Source: Massilia forsythiae (GTDB lineage Bacteria > Pseudomonadota > Gammaproteobacteria > Burkholderiales > Burkholderiaceae_D). From it: a stretch of 64,000 bases of DNA. Numbering within the stretch: the first letter of the stretch is position 1; every line of letters begins with the position of its first letter. A program made the translations under genes and the position numbers. Positions 55,869 to 64,000 of the stretch are shown in pieces. Below the pieces are notes generated by a model, which did no database searches, was not told the DNA's origin, and saw only the letters and a list, made by a program, of their open reading frames with translations. Location of the stretch: NCBI RefSeq assembly GCF_012849555.1, contig NZ_CP051685.1:558001-622000 (forward strand). The letters are read 5' to 3'.

Positions 55869-58721
55869 ATGGCTCAAGTTCCCATTCCCCAAGCGCCACC
55901 GCCCCAGGATTTCCTGCCGCCATCCGCCGTGCCCCGGGCTGCCGGCGCGGACGCCTCGCGCTTCTTCCAGCGCTGGATCGGCGCCGATCCGCAGCGCGCG
56001 GCGCGCCTGGCCGCCGTCAGCCAATTATCGCTGGCCCGGCTCGATCTCGGCGCAGCGCTGGAAGCCGAGGCCGCAACAGGTTCTGGGGGCAACTCGGGCG
56101 GCAACCCGGGCGGCAACCGTTTGCCGCTGGTGCGCGCCATGCGCCGCCTGCGCAACCTGCTGGTGTGCGCCCTCATCGCGCGCGACCTGGACGGGCGTGC
56201 CGACCTCGACGAGGTGGTGACGGCGATGAGCCGCTTCGCCGACTTCGCGGTGCAGACCCACCTGGCCGAGCTGATGCGCGACATGACCGCCCAGCACGGC
56301 ACCCCGGTCGGCGACGAGTCCGGCCGGCCCCAGCAGATGATGGTGCTGGCCATGGGCAAGCACGGCGGCTGCGAACTGAACGTGTCGTCCGACATCGACC
56401 TGATCTTCGTGTATCCGGAAGACGGCGACACCCGCGCCGACGCGCCCGGCCAGCGCAGCCTGTCGAACCATGAATTCTTCGTGCGCCTGGGGCGCAAGCT
56501 GATCGCCGCCCTGTCCGAAGTCACCGAGGACGGTTTTACGTTCCGCGTCGACATGGCGTTGCGCCCGAACGGCAAGTCCGGCCCGCTGGTGGCCAGCCTC
56601 GGCATGGTCGAGGATTACCTGATCGTGCAGGGGCGCGAATGGGAGCGCTACGCCTGGGTCAAAGCGCGCGCCGTCACCGGCGACGCCCGGGACATCGCCG
56701 CCCTGGACGCGATCGTGCGCCCGTTCGTGTACCGGCGCTACCTCGACTTCGGCGTGATCGACGCGATCCGCACCATGCACGCCCAGATCCGCGCCGAGGT
56801 CAACCGCCAGGAACGCCTGCATCCCGAGCGCAGCCACAACGTCAAATTGGGGCGCGGCGGCATCCGCGAGATCGAATTCCTGGCGCAGGTGTTCCAATTG
56901 ATCCGCGGCGGGCGCGATCCGGCCCTGCGCGACCGTTCCACGCGGCGCACGCTGCACCTGCTGGCCGAGCGCGACCTCCTGACCCCGGCGGTGGTGCAGC
57001 AATTGCAGGAAGCCTACACCTTCCTGCGCAACCTGGAACACCGCCTGCAATACCTGGAAGACGCCCAGACCCATACCCTGCCGGTGTCGGCGGACGACCG
57101 CGACACGGTGGCGCGCATGATGGGTTGTACGGACCAGGCAGCGCTGCTGGCGCGCCTGGACGAATGGCGCGGCTTCGTCGCGGCCCAGTTCGACGCCATC
57201 TTCGCCAGCAAGGAAAGCACGAAAGCGGGCGATCACCAGGCCGAGCCGGTCGATCCGGAGACCATCGGCACCGCCGGCGCCGACCCCGACCAGCGCGACG
57301 CCATCGCCGAGCGCCTGGCCGGCCTCGGCTTCGACCAGCCGGTGGCGGCGGCCGAGCGCCTGGTCGCCACCTGGCAGGCGCCGCGCCTGCAGACCCTGCC
57401 CGAGGCCAGCCGCAGCCGCCTGGCGGCGCTGGTCAACGCGGCGCTGCCGCAGATCGCCGCCGTGGTGCGCGAGGCCGGCGTCGGCAGCCATGCCGCCACG
57501 CTGGGACGCCTGCTCGATTTCTTCGAAGCCATCGCGCGCCGCTCGGCCTATCTGTCGCTGCTGACGGAATATCCGCACACCATGGAGCGGGTGCTGCGCA
57601 TGATCAACGCCAGCGGCTGGGCCGCCACCTTCCTCACCCGCCACCCGATCCTGCTGGACGAATTGCTAGACGACCGCGGCAACGCCGCCGAAGACCTGCC
57701 GGCCCTGGCGGCGCAGCTGGCCGGCCAGCTGGACGAAGCCGAGGGCGACACCGAGCGCCAGCTCGACATCCTGCGCGAAGCGCTGCACGCCCAGCAGTTC
57801 CGCCTGCTGGCGCTGGACCTGGCCGGCGAGCTGTCGGTCGAGCGTCTGGCCGACCACCTGTCGGCGCTGGCCGACCTGATCGTGGCGGAAGTCGTCAAGC
57901 GCGCCTGGCGCACCATCGCCAGCCGCCACCGCGACGTGCCGCGCTTCGCCGTGATCGCCTACGGCAAGCTGGGCGGCAAGGAGCTGGGCTACGTGTCCGA
58001 CCTGGACGTGATCTTCCTGTTCGACGACGACGACCAGGACGCGCCCGCCAACTACGCCAAGCTGGCGCAGCGCTTCATCACCTGGATGACGACGCACACC
58101 TCGGCCGGCATCCTGTTCGACATCGACACCGCGCTGCGGCCGGACGGCGCCAGCGGCATGCTGGTGTCCTCGGTCGGCGCCTTCGAGCGCTACCAGCAGG
58201 CGTCGGCCTGGACCTGGGAGCACCAGGCGCTGACGCGGGCGCGCTTCTGCGCCGGCGACGCCGCCATCGGCGCGCGCTTCGAGGCGATCCGCGAACAGGT
58301 GCTGCGCCGGGACCGCAGCGACGCGGCGGGCGCGGACAAGCTGCGCGCCGACGTGACGGCCATGCGCCGGCGCATGCGCGACGCCCACCCGAGCCACGGC
58401 GGGCGCTTCGACCTCAAGCAGGACGAAGGCGGCATGATCGACATCGAGTTCATCAACCAGTACCTGGTGTTGCGCCATGCCGCCGCGCATCCCCGACTGA
58501 CGGCCAACACCGGCAACATCGCCCTGCTGCGCCTGTCCGCCGGGCTCGGCCTGGTCGATGCGGACCTGGCCGAAGGCGCTGCCGATGCCTACCGGACCAT
58601 GCGCCGCCTGCAGCACCAGGTGCGGCTGCAGGGCCAGGAAAACGCGCGCGTCGATCCGGGACTGGTGGCCGACCATGCCGCGGTGGTGATGCGCTTGTGG
58701 CAGGCTTGCCTGGGCGCTTGA
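55869..58721 (+). CDS. glnE: GlnE, glutamine synthetase adenylyltransferase / deadenylylase
   Basis: GlnE adds or removes AMP on glutamine synthetase according to nitrogen status, under control of PII. The 950-residue protein has two nucleotidyltransferase domains: the N-terminal deadenylylase (GKHGGCELNVSSDIDLIFVY near residue 163) and the C-terminal adenylylase (YGKLGGKELGYVSDLDVIFL near residue 697), each with the Asp-x-Asp metal site. Length matches E. coli (946). An insertion near residue 80 is a small Gly-Asn-rich repeat (GGNSGGNPGGN). The start ATG 55869 lacks a strong ribosome site. A TACAAT at 55753-55758 could be its -10 element. Confidence 0.95.
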   Translation: MAQVPIPQAPPPQDFLPPSAVPRAAGADASRFFQRWIGADPQRAARLAAVSQLSLARLDLGAALEAEAATGSGGNSGGNPGGNRLPLVRAMRRLRNLLVCALIARDLDGRADLDEVVTAMSRFADFAVQTHLAELMRDMTAQHGTPVGDESGRPQQMMVLAMGKHGGCELNVSSDIDLIFVYPEDGDTRADAPGQRSLSNHEFFVRLGRKLIAALSEVTEDGFTFRVDMALRPNGKSGPLVASLGMVEDYLIVQGREWERYAWVKARAVTGDARDIAALDAIVRPFVYRRYLDFGVIDAIRTMHAQIRAEVNRQERLHPERSHNVKLGRGGIREIEFLAQVFQLIRGGRDPALRDRSTRRTLHLLAERDLLTPAVVQQLQEAYTFLRNLEHRLQYLEDAQTHTLPVSADDRDTVARMMGCTDQAALLARLDEWRGFVAAQFDAIFASKESTKAGDHQAEPVDPETIGTAGADPDQRDAIAERLAGLGFDQPVAAAERLVATWQAPRLQTLPEASRSRLAALVNAALPQIAAVVREAGVGSHAATLGRLLDFFEAIARRSAYLSLLTEYPHTMERVLRMINASGWAATFLTRHPILLDELLDDRGNAAEDLPALAAQLAGQLDEAEGDTERQLDILREALHAQQFRLLALDLAGELSVERLADHLSALADLIVAEVVKRAWRTIASRHRDVPRFAVIAYGKLGGKELGYVSDLDVIFLFDDDDQDAPANYAKLAQRFITWMTTHTSAGILFDIDTALRPDGASGMLVSSVGAFERYQQASAWTWEHQALTRARFCAGDAAIGARFEAIREQVLRRDRSDAAGADKLRADVTAMRRRMRDAHPSHGGRFDLKQDEGGMIDIEFINQYLVLRHAAAHPRLTANTGNIALLRLSAGLGLVDADLAEGAADAYRTMRRLQHQVRLQGQENARVDPGLVADHAAVVMRLWQACLGA

Positions 58722-59092
58722 GCGCCTGACCCCGGCGCCGGCCTTGTCGGAACCTGCCGGCGCGGGCGGCGCAGGGAGTCGCGCGCCCCATCGGGGCGCA
58801 TCCGCGCACCGGTTTCATGCAAGGCGCATGCCGGCGTAGTGCATGCTGCATCGCGTCATGTTGTTTTTTCTCCACCTTTAAAAACATCCATTTTTTCCAT
58901 ATTGACAGGTGTCAATACGGAATGATCTTATACAACGCACGTATGTACGATATTCACGCAAAACCACGCGGCCGAAGCAGCCTGCGTGCGGGTTGCGCCG
59001 GGTAGCGTTGCTGCCGAGTGTCGCGTCGTGAGTCGATAAAAATGGGAAGGCGGCCACGAACCGCCGGACCGATGTCCAAGAACGGAGAATCC
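58722..59092. other. Spacer between glnE and TonB receptor 4
   Basis: After glnE a GC-only hairpin (GCGCCGGC and GCCGGCGC, 58735-58763) without T-tract may aid termination. From about 58855 the DNA becomes AT-richer and holds a perfect palindrome at 58901-58916 and the TATACA-like word at about 58933. The ribosome site GGAG lies 6 nt before ATG 59093. No ORF is credible here. Confidence 0.55.
58901..58916. promoter_or_regulatory. Palindrome ATTGACAGGTGTCAAT, candidate operator and -35 of TonB receptor 4
   Basis: Two exact 7-bp arms flank a GG centre. The left arm contains a perfect TTGACA, so a bound regulator would cover the -35 element. A TATACA word lies downstream at a spacing longer than ideal (about 21 nt), so the promoter is not certain. 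Confidence 0.45.
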
Positions 59093-61987
59093 ATGCAACA
59101 ACGTACCAAGATCGCGATGGCCGTCGCCTTCGCCATGCAGGCGATGACCACCCTGGCCCAGGCACAGACCACGGAAGCGATGCAGCGCGTCGAAGTGACC
59201 GGCTCGCGCATCCGCCAGGTGGACCTGGAGACCGCGCAACCGGTCCAGGTGATGACCCAGGAACAGATCCAGAAGACCGGCCTGGTGACGGTGGGCGCCA
59301 TCCTGAACAACCTGTCCGCCGCCGGCACCCCGGCCTTCTCCAAGGGTTCGACGCTGACTTCGAACCGCGAACAGGGCGGCCAGTACATCAACATGCGCAA
59401 CCTCGGCGCCCAGCGCCTGCTGGTGCTGGTCAACGGTAAGCGCTGGACCCAGACCGTGGCCGGCTACACCGACCTGTCGACAATTCCCGCAGCCTTCATC
59501 GACCGCATCGAGGTGCTCAAGGACGGCGCCTCCTCGATCTACGGCTCGGACGCGATCGCTGGCGTGGTCAACATCATCCTCAAGAAGGAAATGCAGGGCG
59601 GCCAGGCCAGCGTGTACGCCGGCCAGAACGACAAAGGCGACGGCAAGAACCGCGACTACTCGCTGAGCTACGGCGCCGGCGACGACAAGGCCAACATCAT
59701 GTTCGGCGTGAGCCACACCGAAGAAGGCGTGGTGTGGGCCAAGGACCGCGAGATCACGGCCTACAGCTTCGGCCCCAACCACATGAACGCCAACTACGGC
59801 ACCAGCCCGTGGGGCCGCATCCGCGCGGTCAGCAGCACCGGCGCCGCCAGCGGCTTCAACCAGATCCTGAACCACACCGGCGGCCCGCTCGGCGACGGCA
59901 CCGGCTCCAGCTCGCGCCTGCAGTCGAGCTACCATACCTACGCCGGCGCCGACGCCGACACCTTCAACTCCACCAGCCAGATGATGTACACGTCGCCCAA
60001 CAAGCTGACGACGCTGTTCACCAAGGGCACCGTGGCGCTGCCGTACGACATGCGCTTCACCACCACCGCGATGTATTCGGAACGCGATTCCTCGCGCCAG
60101 GTGGCCGGCTATCCGCTCAACTCGCTCACCCAGAGCAAGTACCCGGTCTATATCGACAAGGACAGCTACTACAACCCGTACGGCAACCAGGCCGCCGGCG
60201 TCGCCGCGGGCCGCGGCCAGGACCTGTTCTTCTACCGCCGCACCATCGAAGTGCCGCGCGTGACCGACAACGAAAACCGCACCACCCACATCGACGCCAG
60301 CCTGGACGGCAACTTCAACGTCATGAACAAGGCGTGGAACTGGAGCGTGGGCTACAACCACAGCGCCATCAGCGGCAGCGTCCTTTCGACCGGCAACCTG
60401 AACCTGCTGAACCTGAAAAAGGCGCTGGGACCGTCGTTCATGAACGCGTCCGGCGTGGTCCAGTGCGGTACCGCCGCCGCCCCGATCGCGGCCGCCGACT
60501 GCGTACCCTTCGATATCCTGGGCGGCCCATCGGCTTCCAACGCCGCCGCGCTGAAATACGTGATGTCGACCGGCCAGGCGACCTACGGCAGCACCGTCAA
60601 CAGCGCTACCGCCGACATCACCGGCGACCTGTTCACCCTGCCGGCCGGCAACGTCGGCATGGCCGCCGGCCTGGAACACCGGCAAGTGCGCGGCTACGAC
60701 CGTCCGGGCCAGTTCGAGCAGTCGGGCTACTCCACCGACCTGGCCGGCAACGCCACCGTCGGCAAGTACACCGTGCGCGAAGCCTACCTGGAATTCAACG
60801 TGCCGCTGCTGAAAGGCAAGCCGTTCGCGGAACTGCTGAGCGTCGACATCGCTTCGCGCTATTCCGACTACAGCAACTTCGGCAATACCACCAACAGCAA
60901 GGCCAGCGTGATGTGGAAGCCGGTCAAGGACCTGCTGGCACGCGCCACCTACGCCCAGGGCTTCCGCGCCCCGACCGTGGGCGACACCTTCGGCGGCGGC
61001 TCGCAGTCCTATGACTCCTACATCGACGCCTGCGACAGCCTGTACGGCGAAGCGGCCAAGAACGCCACCGTCAAGGCGCGCTGCACCGCCGCCGGCGTGC
61101 CGGCCAACTTCCGCCAGGTCAACCAGGCCGGCACCCCGGTCGCCGCCAGCGGCGCCCAGACCCCGTATCCGTTCAACACCGGTGCCGGCAACGACTCGCT
61201 GCAGCCGGAAACCGCCACCACCAAGACCTTCGGCCTGGTGTACAGCCCGTCGTTCGTCAGCGGCCTGACGATGTCGCTGGACTACTTCGACATCCGCGTC
61301 AAGAACCGCATCACCGCGGTCTCGGCCACCTACGAGATCAACGAGTGCTACGTGAACGGGGTGCAATCGTTCTGCGACAAGATCAAGCGCGACGCCACCG
61401 GCCAGATCGCCAGCCTGTCGCGCGGCAATGCCAACCTGGGTTCGCTGAGCACCAAGGGCGTCGACCTGACCTTCGCCTACCGCCTGCCGCGCACCGCCTA
61501 TGGCCAGTTCGGCATCCGCTCGGAATCGACCTATGTCGACTCCTTCACCATCAAGAGCACGGCGACCGCCAACCCGATCAACTACGCCGGCGAGTTCGCC
61601 TACAACCGCGTGAAGTCGAACCTGGCCTTCGACTGGAGCATGGGCAACTGGAACGCCACCCTGGCATCGCGCTACTACAGCGGCACCAAGGTGCACTGCT
61701 GGAGCGCCACCACCAACGTGGAGTGCAGCAACCCGAACGACACCGTCAGCTGGGGCACCGGCTACACCAAGCTGGGCGCGATGGTCTACAGCGACCTGTC
61801 GATCGGCTACACCCTGCCGTGGAAAGGCAAGATCCTGGTGGGCGCCAACAACGTGTTCGACCGCAAGCCGATCGTGGTCTACGACGCCAACAGCACTTAC
61901 AGCAACGGCACCTCGTCGTCGTCGTCGGTGGACCCGGAACGCCCACTGGACCGCTTCGTGTACGTGCGCTACAACCAGGCCTTCTAA
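59093..61987 (+). CDS. TonB-dependent outer-membrane receptor 4
   Basis: The 964-residue precursor has a signal peptide ([20 protein letters not shown], cleavage near AQAQT), the motif [20 protein letters not shown], a plug ([40 protein letters not shown]) and a beta-barrel ending in the terminal Phe of [13 protein letters not shown] 59093 has GGAG 6 nt upstream; earlier in-frame codons give no signal peptide. It is very similar in plug and barrel to receptor 5, which follows in the same direction after 585 bp. A terminator follows it, so the two are probably separate transcription units. Confidence 0.92.
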   Translation: MQQRTKIAMAVAFAMQAMTTLAQAQTTEAMQRVEVTGSRIRQVDLETAQPVQVMTQEQIQKTGLVTVGAILNNLSAAGTPAFSKGSTLTSNREQGGQYINMRNLGAQRLLVLVNGKRWTQTVAGYTDLSTIPAAFIDRIEVLKDGASSIYGSDAIAGVVNIILKKEMQGGQASVYAGQNDKGDGKNRDYSLSYGAGDDKANIMFGVSHTEEGVVWAKDREITAYSFGPNHMNANYGTSPWGRIRAVSSTGAASGFNQILNHTGGPLGDGTGSSSRLQSSYHTYAGADADTFNSTSQMMYTSPNKLTTLFTKGTVALPYDMRFTTTAMYSERDSSRQVAGYPLNSLTQSKYPVYIDKDSYYNPYGNQAAGVAAGRGQDLFFYRRTIEVPRVTDNENRTTHIDASLDGNFNVMNKAWNWSVGYNHSAISGSVLSTGNLNLLNLKKALGPSFMNASGVVQCGTAAAPIAAADCVPFDILGGPSASNAAALKYVMSTGQATYGSTVNSATADITGDLFTLPAGNVGMAAGLEHRQVRGYDRPGQFEQSGYSTDLAGNATVGKYTVREAYLEFNVPLLKGKPFAELLSVDIASRYSDYSNFGNTTNSKASVMWKPVKDLLARATYAQGFRAPTVGDTFGGGSQSYDSYIDACDSLYGEAAKNATVKARCTAAGVPANFRQVNQAGTPVAASGAQTPYPFNTGAGNDSLQPETATTKTFGLVYSPSFVSGLTMSLDYFDIRVKNRITAVSATYEINECYVNGVQSFCDKIKRDATGQIASLSRGNANLGSLSTKGVDLTFAYRLPRTAYGQFGIRSESTYVDSFTIKSTATANPINYAGEFAYNRVKSNLAFDWSMGNWNATLASRYYSGTKVHCWSATTNVECSNPNDTVSWGTGYTKLGAMVYSDLSIGYTLPWKGKILVGANNVFDRKPIVVYDANSTYSNGTSSSSSVDPERPLDRFVYVRYNQAF

Positions 61988-62065
61988 GCACCCGTATCGC
62001 GGCGCCGGTTATACCGGCGCGCGCACTAGTGTTGCGTGGCAGCCTCACCCGGCCCACGCCGCCCA

Positions 62066-62098
62066 TGCCCGCCCGGCTTTGCCCGGCGGGCATTTTTG
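62066..62098 (+). terminator. Intrinsic terminator of TonB receptor 4
   Basis: TGCCCGCC and GGCGGGCA pair as the outer stem (one mismatch inside), followed by TTTTTGTT, about 80 bp after the stop codon. Confidence 0.8.
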
Positions 62099-62572
62099 TT
62101 ACTTCGCAGGGCATTGGGACGACCTCGGCAATACCTGCCAGGCTTACCGAATCGGCTTTTCTTGCGTGACACAAACCTGCGCTAACTTCGCGCAGACGTT
62201 CACCAATTTTGCACAAAATCTCACCAATGCGCACTACATCAGTGCATACCCACATGGCATAAGGTGTCTTTAAGACACCTTTAAACAGCCATTTCTTTGA
62301 CAAATAAATTTATTTTAAGAAAAATTTATTACCGAGAGATGACTCTGAATTTTCAACTCCGCGTAAATACCCTCAATTCACCGTAAGTACGCCGGATCGC
62401 AACACTCAAAAATATGCATGTGTAGCCGTTGACAGGCTGCCACGGCGAATGCTTCCATTGCCAACTTGAAAAAAATGTTTACCGCATGGTTTTCATAACG
62501 GTCGCTCGTCGACGCCGTTCCACGGCCCTGTCATCCAGTCCGCCGTGCCCTACACACCAGGAGTTTTGTAAA
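62099..62572. other. Long AT-rich leader of TonB receptor 5
   Basis: About 470 bp without a credible ORF. From about 62200 the DNA is markedly AT-rich. It holds an interrupted palindrome (62261-62281), a perfect TTGACA at 62297-62302 followed by an A/T-only stretch without a clear -10, and GGAG 9 nt before the ATG at 62573. Confidence 0.55.
62261..62281. promoter_or_regulatory. Palindrome with AAGGTGTCTT arms, candidate operator of TonB receptor 5
   Basis: AAGGTGTCTT and AAGACACCTT face each other around one T. The one-base centre makes a hairpin unlikely, so protein binding is the better guess. It lies 15 bp upstream of a TTGACA hexamer. The GTGTC core also occurs in the palindrome before receptor 4. 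Confidence 0.5.
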
Positions 62573-64000
62573 ATGATGGAAAAAGTCTTGTCCCGGTCGA
62601 TCCGTCTGCTGTGCGTCAGCGGCGTCGCATTCGGGATGCACGCAGCGCATGCCCAGGAAACGCAGAGCGCACCGACCGCACCGTTGCAGCGCGTGGAAGT
62701 GACCGGTTCGCGTATCCGCCAGGTCGACCTGGAAACCGCGCAGCCGATCCAGGTGATGACCCAGGAACAGATCCAGAAGACCGGCCTGGTGACCGTCGGC
62801 GACATCATCAACAACATGGCATCGGCCGGCTCGCCCGACTTCAGCAAGGGCGGCTCGCTGGTGTCGAACCGCGAACAAGGCGGCCAGTACGCCAACCTGC
62901 GCAACCTGGGCGCGAACCGCTTGTTGGTGCTGGTCGACGGCAAGCGCTGGACCGCTTCGGTCAACGGCTACACCGACATGTCGACCATTCCATCGTCGCT
63001 GATCGACCGCATCGAAGTGCTGAAGGACGGCGCTTCCGCGATCTACGGTTCGGATGCGATTTCCGGCGTGGTCAACATCATCCTCAAGAAGTCGATGGAA
63101 GGCGGCCAGATCAGCCTGTACGAAGGCGCCAACCAGCGCCACGGCGACGGCAAATCGAAAGACTTCTCGGTCACCTACGGGGCCGGCAGCGACAAGGCCT
63201 CGATCCTGTTCAGCCTGAGCCACACCGAGCAAGGCGCGGTGTTCGCCAAGGACCGCGACATCACCTCGTTCACCTACGGCCCGAACCACAGCACCGCCGG
63301 CCTGGGTACCGGCCCGTGGGGCCGCATCCGCCAGGTGAGCAGCACCGGCGGCGCAACCGGCTTCAACCAGTACCTGAACCATACCGGCTCCTATGACGGC
63401 GCCGGTACCGGCAGCGCAGCCAACGTGGCGGGCAACTACCACACCTTTACCGGCGCGGCGGACGACACGTTCAATTCCACCAGCCAGATGATGTTCCAGG
63501 ATCCGACCAAACTGGACACCATCTTCACCAAGGGCTCGCTGGAACTGCCGTACAACACGCATTTCACCACCACCGCGATGTTCGCGCAGCGTAACTCGAG
63601 CCAGCAGGTGGCCGGCTATCCGCTGAACTCGAACACCCAGGCGTCGTATCCGGTCTACGTCGACGCCAACAGCTACTACAACCCGTACCCGGGCCAGAAC
63701 CTGTTCTTCTACCGCCGCACCATCGAACGTCCGCGCATCACGGACAACGAAAGCCGCACGCTGCACATCGACGCCACCCTGGCGGGCGAATTCAACGCCA
63801 TCGGCCGCAGCTTCAACTGGGACGTCGGCTACAACCACAGCCAGGTCAGCGGCACGGTGCTCTCGACCGGCAACCTGAACCTGCTGAACCTGAAAAAGGC
63901 GCTGGGTCCGTCGTTCATGAACTCGGCCGGCGTGGTCCAGTGCGGCACCGCCGCGGCGCCGATCGCGCTGGCAAACTGCGTGCCGTTCAACATCCTGGGC
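62573..64000 (+). CDS. TonB-dependent outer-membrane receptor 5 (cut by window end)
   Basis: The first 476 codons are visible and the frame runs off the right edge. The signal peptide (MEKVLSRSIRLLCVSGVAFG, cleavage near AHAQE) resembles that of receptor 2, whereas the following motif [20 protein letters not shown], the plug ([40 protein letters not shown]) and the barrel seen so far ([19 protein letters not shown]) closely match receptor 4. GGAG lies 9 nt before ATG 62573. It looks like a mosaic paralogue from duplication of receptor 4 with a different signal region. Confidence 0.9.
   Translation, partial: MMEKVLSRSIRLLCVSGVAFGMHAAHAQETQSAPTAPLQRVEVTGSRIRQVDLETAQPIQVMTQEQIQKTGLVTVGDIINNMASAGSPDFSKGGSLVSNREQGGQYANLRNLGANRLLVLVDGKRWTASVNGYTDMSTIPSSLIDRIEVLKDGASAIYGSDAISGVVNIILKKSMEGGQISLYEGANQRHGDGKSKDFSVTYGAGSDKASILFSLSHTEQGAVFAKDRDITSFTYGPNHSTAGLGTGPWGRIRQVSSTGGATGFNQYLNHTGSYDGAGTGSAANVAGNYHTFTGAADDTFNSTSQMMFQDPTKLDTIFTKGSLELPYNTHFTTTAMFAQRNSSQQVAGYPLNSNTQASYPVYVDANSYYNPYPGQNLFFYRRTIERPRITDNESRTLHIDATLAGEFNAIGRSFNWDVGYNHSQVSGTVLSTGNLNLLNLKKALGPSFMNSAGVVQCGTAAAPIALANCVPFNILG

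Overview
The window is GC-rich chromosomal DNA of a motile Gram-negative bacterium. Gene content and protein sequences fit the Oxalobacteraceae (Betaproteobacteria, Burkholderiales), most like Massilia, Duganella or Telluria. This placement rests on recognised protein families, the conserved order rimP-nusA-infB-rbfA-truB-typA, the block yhdP / carbon-nitrogen hydrolase / tldD beside glnE, and an abundance of large TonB-dependent receptors. No database search was possible.

Layout. 1-10239: flagellar hook, basal-body and rod operon flgBCDEFGHIJKL plus an unnamed flagellar-linked gene, with flgA divergent at the left edge. 10240-10827: repeat-rich spacer. 10828-19746: translation and transcription operon read leftward (rimP, nusA, infB, rbfA, truB, typA), headed by a strong promoter, a hairpin-rich leader and an intrinsic terminator that must be read through. 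19912-24502: rluB, scpB and glk, leftward. 24686-31099: a DedA-rhodanese fusion, an exported-type Gfo/Idh oxidoreductase, a 247-bp inverted-repeat element and a three-gene peptide-type ABC transporter, all leftward. 31417-42060: three TonB-dependent receptors and, leftward between them, aroG (DAHP synthase) behind an apparent Phe/Tyr/Trp-controlled attenuator. 42335-44405: CPBP protease, a decayed methyltransferase and an NTF2-like secreted protein in a lower-GC patch. 44623-48880: cynR, cynS, a formate/nitrite-type channel and a PP2C-kinase fusion, a likely cyanate and inorganic-nitrogen module. 49009-58721: tldD, nitrilase-family hydrolase and yhdP leftward, glnE rightward. 59093-64000: two related TonB receptors in tandem, the second cut by the window end.

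How the genes work together. The flg operon encodes most of the axial parts outside the cytoplasm (rod, P and L rings, hook, hook-filament junction). The rimP-typA operon couples ribosome maturation, initiation, RNA modification and transcription elongation. cynS releases ammonia from cyanate and glnE controls glutamine synthetase, so two ammonium-related functions lie about 10 kb apart. The five receptors would import TonB-dependent ligands; no adjacent gene identifies the ligand.

The most interesting signal is 5' of aroG on the minus strand. A TTGCCA-18-TATAGT promoter is followed by a 22-codon leader ORF containing FFTFYFWF, and then by a perfect hairpin with a nine-base U-tract just before the aroG ribosome binding site. 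Short complementary segments allow mutually exclusive 1:2, 2:3 and 3:4 pairings, as in pheA or trp attenuation. The rimP leader, a HexR-like site over the glk promoter and the palindromes in AT-rich receptor leaders are the next most useful leads.
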